Assembly (NCBI GenBank): GCA_001724265.1
Contig: MEDY01000091.1
Location: 18,905-82,904 of the forward strand
Direction of reading: 5' to 3'
DNA: 64,000 nt
DNA from: Rhizaria sp. SCN 62-66
Lineage: Eukaryota; Rhizaria, unplaced
The notes beneath the pieces are model-generated. The model saw only the letters and a program-made list of their open reading frames with translations, was not told where the DNA came from and did no database searches. The position numbers and the translations under genes were made by a program. Position 1 is the stretch's first letter; every line of letters starts with the position of its first letter. Below, in pieces: positions 1-8,355 of the stretch.

Positions 1-386
1 ATCAAAAGAGTGAATCTCACTCCCGCTCGGCTTCGTCTCTGGGCTGCTTCGAGAGGCAAATCACCCCTTCGCTAGACGTCGGACTTTCATGGAATAGTGC
101 CGGAGTTTGTGTATGGGATAAAACAGATGCAGATAATGTCGATGATAAAACCTTTACATCTACCGGCGCTTGCTGTCATTCGCTGCACATGCTTTCATGA
201 CCGATCGAGCCACAGCTGTGACTCAGCCCTCTCGTCTTCCTAAAACCTCCTCAAGGTGACGCACATCAACTCAAAGATAAGATTTCTTTGGTATAGTATG
301 ACGTACTAGCGCGTATCTCTTCCTATATCTTACAGACATTGTAACTCCCGCCTGTCCTCGTTTGTTTTCTCTTGTTTTGTGACAGA
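1..386. other. AT-rich upstream region, no gene seen
   Basis: This is the left edge of the window. I see no homologous or long GC-rich open frame. The last bases before the first gene (about 376-385) read like a pyrimidine-rich stretch ending in CAG, so a 5'UTR intron acceptor just before the ATG at 387 is possible. No donor could be assigned. Confidence 0.4.
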
Positions 387-3300
387 ATGACGCGTCCGCA
401 GCGCAGCGCCTCGCCCCTGTCGAGGCCTCATCTGCGGCCGCACGCCCCGGGCTCCCATCTCTCCATCTTGGCGCCCGGCGTTGCCCACACACAGAGCAGT
501 TTGTCTGCGACCCGTTTTAAATATTTTGCGTTTCTTCTTCTGTCCCTCGTGTGCGTTATCCTCTCCGTCGGCGTCGCACCAGCTGCCGCGCACGATATGG
601 GCGAGGTCAGCAAGAAGGGCTTTCTGTTCCACGACGACGACACGCCTTTCAGTCTCCCCATGGACATCTACGTCTCCCTCATTGGCATGAACAACAACGG
701 CGCCCGCCGCGTGACGGCCGACGCTGGCTCGATCGCGCAGTCGCTGTTCAACTCGCTCCCCGCAGGCCGCCCTTCTTGTCTGCAGAACGGCAAGCCGCTG
801 CACGCGCAGTACTTGATGAACTACCATGTGTTTCACTCGCGCCTCGACGCCGTGGACGCCGTGGAGCGCCTCATTGCCGAGCACATGGTCATCGCCGTCG
901 ACGACAACGGCCGCACGGTGACCGCGCCCGTCTTCATCCCCGCCAAGACCCCCGAGGGCTACGCCGACGCGATGTACCTGGACGACGACGAGGACGAGCA
1001 GGAGGCCACGACGGCCAAAGGCCACGGCGCCAAGCCCAGCAAGCGGCCCGGGCAGCACGTGTCCGTGCCTGTGTTCGACGTCGAGCTGACGGAGATCGAG
1101 TCTGCGCTGGACGGGATAGTCATCCAGTCGCTCGAGACGGAGATGATCTCGCTGGGCATCGACGTCACCACGCACCGCCCGTTCCACGAGTCGGGCGTCA
1201 TCATTCTCAACCCCGAGAAGGAGCGCATGCGCAAGCACATGCGCCCGGAGCAGCGCGCGCACCTGACCAACGCGCTCGACGGGAACCGACAGACGTTGCC
1301 GTTCGTGTACCGCTACCGCTACAACGGCGGCGCGCCGACCAAGCAGTGGGTCGGCTACGGCCGCCACGTCTTCATGGACCTCACCGCGCTGCCCGGCACC
1401 TACGGCGCGTCGTCCTCGGGCGAGGGCACGGTCTCCAAGGAGACGATCCCGGCACTCGAGACGGCGCTCGACCACAAGGTCGCGTCTACACTGACCTCGC
1501 CCGACGAGCTCATGGAGCTCTACGACGAGGCCGAGAACCGCGTCGGCGGCCCTGCTATTCTGCCGTCGACGCGCTTCCTCTCGCGCCTCGTGTCGGTCAC
1601 CATCAATGCCGTGCGCAAGGTCTTCGTCGCCGACACGCGCTTCTCCAAGATCGAGTACGCCGAGCGCATCATCGTGCCGATCATCGTGCTGCGCAACCAC
1701 GAACAGTTCGCGTCCTTCAGCACCGACGCGCCGCTGGCGGGCGAGAAGGCTGGGCAGTTCGAGGACGCCAAGATCGACCTCAACACGCTCCGCTTCGAGC
1801 TCAACCAGATGCTGTTGCCGTCGCAGGAGCTCGTGCTGACGACCATGACGCACTCGATTCATGAGCACCAGCACGTGTCGTCGTCGGTCTTCGACGCGCT
1901 GATGGAGGACACGGTGCACACGCCCGCGGCGGCCGGCGCCAACGCGGTCAGCCAGGGCTACGTGGCCAAGACGGTGCACTACCTGGACTCGGAGGTGCTC
2001 ATCAGCCAGCTCGTCTCGTCCTCGTCGAGCGACGCGCTGCTGACGGCGATGGCGACGCAGCAGCGCGAGGCGCGCACCAAGGCCGAGGCCGACGCGCGCG
2101 CCTACCGCGCGGCGCACTCGCGGCACGACCTGCCGCCCGGCTCCAACCCCGACGAGCTCAACGACACCATGAGCGACGAGGAGAAGGAGGCCATCATGAA
2201 CGCCGAGCACGACGCCGACGCCGCGGCGATCGACCGCACACTCTCCGAGGCGCGCAAAGGTGTCCGCAACTCGGCCAGCTCGTCCTCGGTCCAGGCGCGC
2301 TCTAACAAGGGCTCCGGCGCCGGCACGGTCAAGGACCGGCGCAAGGCATGGGAGAAGCAGGCGGACGAGACGCTCAAGTCGTGGCGCCAGCGCGCGTACG
2401 CCGACGAGCTGCGCAACACTGGCGGCGCCGTCCACGGCGTCAAGCGTCCATCGCGCCAGCGCATCCTGCCCGTGTTTGTGTACTCGCTGCTGGGGCTGCC
2501 CGAGGGTGTGCTTCTGGATCGCACGCACGTCGCCACCCCCAGCGCGCGCGGCTCGCTCGTGGTCGCGCTGCAGACGCTCGCGTCGGAAATCCCGCTACCG
2601 TACTTTAGCGATGACGGCGTCGTGACGGTGTCGCCGCGCAACCCCACGCGCGGGATCCTCGCTGCGCTGGTGTCGGCGCTGGGCGGGATCGTCCCGCCCT
2701 ACGTCGAGTACATCCCGCAAAAGCGCAAGCTGTCGTTCGACTACACCTGGGCCATCGGCCAGCACGCCTTCGGGCCCTTCTCCACCACGACGTCGATGTC
2801 GCAGACGTTCCAAGACGCCGTGCTGCGCAACAGCGTGCTCACGCGCCTCTCCGGCACGGTCAAGCTCGTCAAGTCGGCCGTGCACGAGCTGGCGCGCTTC
2901 CACCGCCACTTCATCGCGGACCCGTTGTCGCAGGAGTTCCTGCGCCAGAAGGTCACGGACCTGGCGCTTTTCGGCAGCAACAGCGAGATCTCCGAGGCCG
3001 ACACGCTGGCCGTGACACCCGACTTGGGCGACGCCGCGCGCGACGCGTCGCTGGGCGCAGACGCCTGGTTCGCGTCGCTCAAGCAGTATCGCCACTACGC
3101 GCGCGCGGCCTCGCAGTCGCTCGCGGCGTCGGTCTCGCTCTCGCCCTTCGCCGAGGCCGTGCTCGTGTCGCTGGTGAGCGACCTGGAGAAGCTCGACGTC
3201 GCGCTGCTGGCCGTCATTCCGCTGCTCGCGGCCTACAAGTGGGACGTTGCCAGCGAGCAGTCGGCCGTCCTGGTCGCGTCCGCGCTGTCGTTCAAGAACA

Positions 3301-5144
3301 AGGTGCGCGACGAGATTGCCTCTGCGCGCTACGAGCTGTCGTGCTGCCGCAAGGTTTACTCGGTCTACGGTAACGAGCCCTCGCTGCACACGCTGGCCGA
3401 GATGGCGCACCTGTCCGAAATCACGACCAGCGCCGCCAAGACGCTCAACAGCGCCGCCGCGGGCGCCGCGGCCGGGCTGGGCCAGCTCAAGGAGGCCGCG
3501 GCCGAGACGGCCTCGCAGTCGTACCTCCACGCGTCGGCCAGCATCAAGTCGCGCGGCGGCCTGACGTCCTTGCTCATGGTCGCGCTGCCCTATGTCGCGG
3601 TGCTCGTGCTCCTCGTCCTCGTCGTCTTCGTCGCCAAGCTTGTCCTCGGCCGCAACAAGGCCAAGGCCGCCAAGGCTGGCGCTGTCGGCAGCGCCAGCGG
3701 CAGCACCCGCAGTCGCGGGTACGGCGCCGGCATGCACACCGGTGGCGAAGGCGGCGACCAGCCCGAGAACAGCATGGGCGGCATGGGCGGCATGGGCGGC
3801 GGCAACGGCGGCGGTTACGGCGGCTTCAGCGGCGACGGCGTCGGCACAGGCCCCAGTCCCAGCCCCAGCCCCACCAACGGCGGCTCCTTTGCCTCCGCCG
3901 TCTCCACCCGCAGCCACGCTGGCAGCCACGGCAGCGCCAGCCACGGCGGCGCCGGCGGCTTCGGCGGCAGCGACTCCGCGTTCCCCCAGTTCCCCGACAG
4001 CTCCAACACCTTCGGCAGCGGCGCCGGCAGCGCGGCGTCCGGCGGCAGCGTCGGCGGCGCGGGCGCGGGCGCGGGCACGGAGGACGAGAGCGCCGCCCTG
4101 CTGCGGAACCCCGCGCTCGCGCTCGCCACCCCGCCCTCGGCTTCGGCCTACGGCAGCCCCGCCGGCGCCGGCGCGCCAGTGGTGGGCGTTAGCACCCGCA
4201 ACTTCCCCTCGCTCTCGGTCACATCGCGCCCGTCCCCGGCCCTCTCCGTCTCCTCGCTGCCCCCCGGCGGCCCCGGCGCCCCCGGCCTCAGCGCCCCCGG
4301 CGTGGGGGCCCCGCAGCCGCCGCTGAGCACCATGAACGCGACGTACCTCCCGGCCGCGTCGGGCTTTGGCAGCCTTAGCGCCAGCAGCAGTGCTGGCAGC
4401 CCCGGCTTCCCCGCCGCGCCCGCCAACTCGTTCGCGTCCTTCACCGCGAGCTCCGGCGCCGTGAACACCGTCGCCGCCCCCACCGCCGCCCCCGCGGCTG
4501 CACCGGCTGCTGCTGCTGCGGGCGCGGTGCCGCTGTACCAGTCGCCGTACCTGCAGCGGCCCGTGGTGACGCCCCACACGAGCGCCGCGAGTGCCGCGAG
4601 CGCCGCCGGAACCCCTGGCGCCCACAGTCACTCGCTCGCGCCCGCAGCGCCGGCGCCTGCGGCGCTGGCTCAGCCGCGGTTCGCGGCGCCCCCCGCGTTC
4701 CCCGCCATGCCCGCGCCCTTCGCGGCCGGCTCGCCCTATAGCGCCAGCGGCGTGAGCGGCGCCAGCTCCCACTTCAGCGCCGGCAGCTTCGGCAGCAGCG
4801 GCAGCAGCGGCCTCAGCGGCGGTGCGGGTGCGAGTCCCAGCGCCGCCCCCGCCGGGCCCGGGCTGGGCTCGTTTGCGCCGGCGCCGGCCCCCGCGTTCCC
4901 TGTCCCCGGCGCCTTCCCGGGCGCCTTCCCGGGATCCAGCACAGGCGGCTTCGCTGCCGGCCTGAGCAGCCCGCCGCGCCCCGCCGCGCTCGGCGCGATG
5001 CCCGGGCTGCCGTCTTTCGCGCCGCTGCCGCCCATGCCCGCGTTCCCGTCCGCGCCCGGCGCGGCGCCTGCGCTGGCCGGCTTCAGCCCCAGCTTCGGTG
5101 CGGGCGCTGCAGGCGCGGCTCCCGGCGTCAAGAAGAACGATTGA
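387..5144 (+). CDS. DUF7906-type single-pass membrane protein
   Basis: The single exon encodes 1,585 residues from the ATG at 387. A hydrophobic segment at about residues 43-68 looks like a signal peptide or signal anchor. It is followed by a long luminal/extracellular region. Blocks shared with the plant At5g58100/At3g28720-like DUF7906 family are visible: YRYRYNGG near residue 310 followed by a conserved WVGYGR..DLTALPG..G stretch, ILPVFVYSL near 695, and LSFDYTWAIGQHAFGPFS near 782. A strong transmembrane helix lies at about residues 1060-1088. The last 500 residues are Gly/Ser/Ala/Pro-rich low complexity and would be on the far side of the membrane. Plant members are poorly characterised, and I recall at least one linked to pollen-wall patterning. 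That makes a secretory-pathway or surface role an inference. Family assignment rests on recalled motifs. The stop is TGA. Confidence 0.75.
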   Translation: MTRPQRSASPLSRPHLRPHAPGSHLSILAPGVAHTQSSLSATRFKYFAFLLLSLVCVILSVGVAPAAAHDMGEVSKKGFLFHDDDTPFSLPMDIYVSLIGMNNNGARRVTADAGSIAQSLFNSLPAGRPSCLQNGKPLHAQYLMNYHVFHSRLDAVDAVERLIAEHMVIAVDDNGRTVTAPVFIPAKTPEGYADAMYLDDDEDEQEATTAKGHGAKPSKRPGQHVSVPVFDVELTEIESALDGIVIQSLETEMISLGIDVTTHRPFHESGVIILNPEKERMRKHMRPEQRAHLTNALDGNRQTLPFVYRYRYNGGAPTKQWVGYGRHVFMDLTALPGTYGASSSGEGTVSKETIPALETALDHKVASTLTSPDELMELYDEAENRVGGPAILPSTRFLSRLVSVTINAVRKVFVADTRFSKIEYAERIIVPIIVLRNHEQFASFSTDAPLAGEKAGQFEDAKIDLNTLRFELNQMLLPSQELVLTTMTHSIHEHQHVSSSVFDALMEDTVHTPAAAGANAVSQGYVAKTVHYLDSEVLISQLVSSSSSDALLTAMATQQREARTKAEADARAYRAAHSRHDLPPGSNPDELNDTMSDEEKEAIMNAEHDADAAAIDRTLSEARKGVRNSASSSSVQARSNKGSGAGTVKDRRKAWEKQADETLKSWRQRAYADELRNTGGAVHGVKRPSRQRILPVFVYSLLGLPEGVLLDRTHVATPSARGSLVVALQTLASEIPLPYFSDDGVVTVSPRNPTRGILAALVSALGGIVPPYVEYIPQKRKLSFDYTWAIGQHAFGPFSTTTSMSQTFQDAVLRNSVLTRLSGTVKLVKSAVHELARFHRHFIADPLSQEFLRQKVTDLALFGSNSEISEADTLAVTPDLGDAARDASLGADAWFASLKQYRHYARAASQSLAASVSLSPFAEAVLVSLVSDLEKLDVALLAVIPLLAAYKWDVASEQSAVLVASALSFKNKVRDEIASARYELSCCRKVYSVYGNEPSLHTLAEMAHLSEITTSAAKTLNSAAAGAAAGLGQLKEAAAETASQSYLHASASIKSRGGLTSLLMVALPYVAVLVLLVLVVFVAKLVLGRNKAKAAKAGAVGSASGSTRSRGYGAGMHTGGEGGDQPENSMGGMGGMGGGNGGGYGGFSGDGVGTGPSPSPSPTNGGSFASAVSTRSHAGSHGSASHGGAGGFGGSDSAFPQFPDSSNTFGSGAGSAASGGSVGGAGAGAGTEDESAALLRNPALALATPPSASAYGSPAGAGAPVVGVSTRNFPSLSVTSRPSPALSVSSLPPGGPGAPGLSAPGVGAPQPPLSTMNATYLPAASGFGSLSASSSAGSPGFPAAPANSFASFTASSGAVNTVAAPTAAPAAAPAAAAAGAVPLYQSPYLQRPVVTPHTSAASAASAAGTPGAHSHSLAPAAPAPAALAQPRFAAPPAFPAMPAPFAAGSPYSASGVSGASSHFSAGSFGSSGSSGLSGGAGASPSAAPAGPGLGSFAPAPAPAFPVPGAFPGAFPGSSTGGFAAGLSSPPRPAALGAMPGLPSFAPLPPMPAFPSAPGAAPALAGFSPSFGAGAAGAAPGVKKND

Positions 5145-5735
5145 GTGAAAGGAATGGGCGAAGAGAAACCCGGTGACAACGACGCGGAATGTGTAAATAT
5201 GTAAGCTTATATCTAATTGTATGCGTTTAGTTGGAGTAAAGGCCAGGGCCTCTGTCTCTCTGCAACATTTCAAGTGCGACATGGTTGCACTTAATCTCCT
5301 CTTTGCAAGAGATATGTTACGATAGTTAATATAATACGAATAATACAACTTTAAAAATCATTATACATCTGCTTTCTATCATATACTTTGGAATCATATC
5401 TATAGGCAGTTGTATGAAGGCGACATCGCAGCATGTATCTACGTAAACTGTGCTTATGCTGCAGCTTGGTGGTGGCTTGCGGGGGGTTGGTTGGAAAGGG
5501 TCGAGCTGTGCTGCTTTGAGCAGACATTCAAGAGCTTCAATGAAACCGTCTCTTTGTACATCTTGATGGCTGTCGTAACTACGTTGCAGTATTGACTCTA
5601 ATATTAAAACTGTATCTCACCTAACCGTATTCCTCCCCTCCAATTTCCCTCGTGCAGGTGACCACCCTGATGGTAAGGCAGCCTCCTGGTCTGCCCCATC
5701 ATTCTCGTGACCTACGGGCCTCATCGGGCGTCTGC
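5145..5735. other. intergenic spacer with possible 5'UTR acceptor
   Basis: This is an AT-rich spacer. A pyrimidine-rich run ends in GTGCAG at 5652-5657, just before the saposin-like gene, and looks like a 3' splice site. The next gene may therefore have an upstream exon or 5'UTR intron. I could not find a convincing donor or upstream coding exon. Confidence 0.4.
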
Positions 5736-6719
5736 ATGGCAGCTGCAACTAAAAATCAGCGCTCTGTCACAACTATTGGACTGCTCCGTAGTCTCAGCAG
5801 TCGTTTCAATGTTGTCTCTCTTGCGCTCTGTCTTCTTTTCTTCCTCGCCTTTCTCTCCCCTGCTCTGGCCACCGCCACTGACAGCGACAAGCCTAAGGCC
5901 AAGGGCAAGGGCAAGGGCGCAAGTGTCAACAAGGGCGTCATGTTTCCCGGTGGCACTCCTCTATCCCCCACCGAAATCCTGTCCTCGCACACCGCAGCCC
6001 GGTCCAAGTACGTGCTTAAGGCGACTGCGCCGCTGACTGCCAGCCAGGCCGGCCCCAGCTCCAACGCGGGCTCCGGCGCCAGCGCGGCGACGACGCCCGC
6101 GCCCGCGGCGACGGATCCGGCGCACGAGCGGTTTCGCGCGCGCGAGGACCTGGTTGCGGCCGAATACTACGCCAGCACGACGGTCAAGTCGTGGGGCAAG
6201 AGCAACAGCCCGCTGTGGGACGGACACAGCTACACGCTGGTGGAGAACGACGTGCCCGAAACGGACAAGGTCCCACTCGCTGCGCGGTACTCGCCCGAGA
6301 CCGACTGCCGCGTGTGCACGATGTGGATCCACGCAGCTGTGGCGTGGCTGCCCGCGGAGGACGAGTTCACGCCCGCCGAGGTGCAGTCGACGCTGCGCCA
6401 TGCTTGCAACGACACCTGGATCATCCACGACACGGACCTGACGCTGGAGCGAACTAAGGTCGACGACGCACCCGGGGTGGCCGCGGAGCGCAGCTGGGGT
6501 CACAAACCGCGCTGCGAGCGCATGTTTCGCGAGGACCGCGGGCAGGAGGCGCTGCACACGATCTGGACGATGTGGGACCACCTCCAGCCCGTCGGTGGAC
6601 TGCCGAACGCCGTCTGCTGCCGGCTAAACTACTGCCCCTGCCCCGCGATCGAGGACAGCAAGAAGGACAAGTTCTGGACGGGTGTGCCGTCGCTAGTATC
6701 GCCGATGTACATTAGGTGA
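5736..6719 (+). CDS. secreted saposin-like Cys-rich protein
   Basis: The protein has 327 residues from the ATG at 5736. An in-frame ATG at 5670 would add 22 residues, but 5736 places the hydrophobic signal core (about residues 24-45, ending near SPALA) closer to the N-terminus. A Lys/Gly-rich stretch follows, then a Ser/Ala-rich linker. The C-terminal third carries the Cys pattern CxxC (191-194), C (about 226), C (about 260), then CCxxxxCxC (about 294-302), compatible with a saposin-B-like disulfide fold. Saposin-fold proteins bind lipids or act in lysosomal/secretory compartments; the function here is inferred. The stop TGA lies inside a GTGAGT, so a further 3' exon cannot be excluded. No metal or catalytic motif was recognised. 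Confidence 0.6.
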   Translation: MAAATKNQRSVTTIGLLRSLSSRFNVVSLALCLLFFLAFLSPALATATDSDKPKAKGKGKGASVNKGVMFPGGTPLSPTEILSSHTAARSKYVLKATAPLTASQAGPSSNAGSGASAATTPAPAATDPAHERFRAREDLVAAEYYASTTVKSWGKSNSPLWDGHSYTLVENDVPETDKVPLAARYSPETDCRVCTMWIHAAVAWLPAEDEFTPAEVQSTLRHACNDTWIIHDTDLTLERTKVDDAPGVAAERSWGHKPRCERMFREDRGQEALHTIWTMWDHLQPVGGLPNAVCCRLNYCPCPAIEDSKKDKFWTGVPSLVSPMYIR

Positions 6720-6893
6720 GTGTGGGTGAGCTGATTAGTTCAGAGACGTGCTTTTATGCAATCTCGGGCCAGAGTCACGCAAGTCGACTTTGCGGATCTA
6801 TATAAATACACAACGCATGAAGATAATATTGAACTTGGTAGATCGAAATTCTCGTGTATTATCTTATGTGTGGAAAATTGTATATGTAGTTGT

Positions 6894-7819
6894 TTACTCT
6901 GTCTTCTTCTTGGCCTGCGCGGCCTCGACCTCCTCCTTGGAGGCAACGCCGGAGTACTTGAAGCGGAAGAGCGGGAGCACAACCATAAGCAGCTGCAGCA
7001 CAAGCTGGATCTTGAGCGCCGTCAGCATCGATGACGCCGCAAGGTAGAACGACGACGAGATATCGGCCGGGATCACGCCCACCGCGGCGGCCGTCACCTC
7101 GGATGCAGTAGTTGCGGCGGCGGCAGCGGTGGCGGCCAGGACGAGAGCGGATTCGGCCGCGGCGGCAGCAGCCTTGATCGCAGCCTCGGCAGGCGCAATG
7201 AGCGCAATGGCCGAGTAGAGGATGCCGGCAAGCACGAAAAAATTTAGCACGTCGACCACGTTGCGGCCAACTGCGGAAGCGCGACGACGCAGCAAAAATT
7301 GGGATTTGGCAAAGGCGAAGTGAGAAAAGAGTATACCATGAGTGGATATCAGGTTTTTTAAAAGAACTCAGTCGATATAATGTTAATATAAATAAACTAC
7401 ACTTCACATTGATACTGCATATGTCTTTGAGATTATTTATGTTGTTATATCTTCAGTAGAGGCGTACCGGGCGCCTTACGCGTGAAGGTAGTGAAGAAGC
7501 CGACGGAGAGCTGAATGGCGGCCAGAGGGAACATGAGCGTGATAAACATCATCGTGTAACCAACAATTGGGGCGTTAGCCTTCCACTTGTAGTAGTTGAT
7601 GAGGAAAGAAAGCACGTTGGCGTCGCTGGTGAGCACGTAGGTGAGGACGCTGATCTCGACGACGAGGCCCCAGAGCATGATCATGCCCAGAATGGTACCA
7701 GTGAACACCTCGGACGCCGCAATCAAGGGCTTCGCAAGGGTAGCAGCCGTGCTGGCTTCAGTGGAAACGGTGACAGCAGCGGATTTGGCCATCGGCCTGA
7801 AGCCGTGACGAGTGGCCAT
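6894..7819 (-). CDS. four-helix membrane protein with KKTE C-terminus
   Basis: There are two exons, 7819-7468 and 7270-6894. The 197-nt intron has a GTACGC donor and CAG acceptor in matching phase 1. Without splicing, the downstream frame has no ATG start. The product is 242 residues. Hydrophobic helices lie at about residues 39-62, 84-110, 122-145 and 205-228, with an Ala/Thr/Val-rich loop between helices 3 and 4. The last four residues, KKTE, match the KKXX di-lysine signal for retrieval to the ER, so an ER membrane location is inferred. Two possible starts, ATG 7819 and ATG 7792, come from a 27-bp tandem duplication; 7819 is taken as the first. No family was recognised. The stop is TAA. 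Confidence 0.6.
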
Positions 7820-7840
7820 CGGTCTGAAGCCGTGACGAGA
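7787..7840. repeat. 27-bp tandem duplication at the start codon
   Basis: Two copies of a 27-bp unit (7787-7813 and 7814-7840) differ at two positions: one internal base and the last base. Each contains an in-frame ATG on the minus strand, so the coding start of the four-helix protein is duplicated. The repeat encodes the nine-residue unit RHGFRPMA plus one residue. Confidence 0.85.
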
Positions 7841-8355
7841 GCAAAGTTGAGAAGCAGTAACGGAGTGAGTGGCAGAGGTGAGATTTATGTGATACGTAGA
7901 GATGACTGGATGCATATTTACGCATTCGCGTTTGAATATCATATTAACTCCATCTTGAACTCTCGATATTACAAGCTTTCATTGATGTTGACGATGAGTG
8001 GTATGCACGCTGAGTGGGCGCGACAAGTTGACTTGTGAAGCCTTGTCCCACGGTCAGCAGCTTACAGACCGAAGCTGGACACCGAAGCTTCTCGAAATGT
8101 CTCTCATGACATCTACTGTGATCGTAAACAGCTGTAAAAACGCAACATCGAGTGCTAGCACCGCTTATAGATTACACTCACAATTCAACACTTCTATTTT
8201 CTCGTTTTTATCCTTGCTTTCCCGCCAAAGTCCGGACCCTCGGCAGAGAGCTCTAACATTAGCCCTTCCGAGTCGTCACACTCGCCCCAGCTCAACCACA
8301 CCACACACACTCTCCACTCTAGTTGTGCAGCGACGCTTGTCTCGGTTTTTATAGC
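7841..8355. other. divergent promoter region
   Basis: This spacer lies between the minus-strand membrane protein and the plus-strand peptide deformylase. It is AT-rich, then becomes a pyrimidine-rich leader before the ATG at 8356. No gene or obvious motif was seen. Confidence 0.4.

Noticed and set aside
2595-5348. 917-codon minus-strand open frame opposite the DUF7906 gene
   Set aside because: It is an Arg/Gly/Ala-rich mirror of the sense gene with no recognisable motif.
7445-7942. Two separate small membrane-protein genes at 7445-7942 and 6894-7295
   Set aside because: The second has no start codon. A GTACGC donor and in-phase acceptor merge them into one gene.
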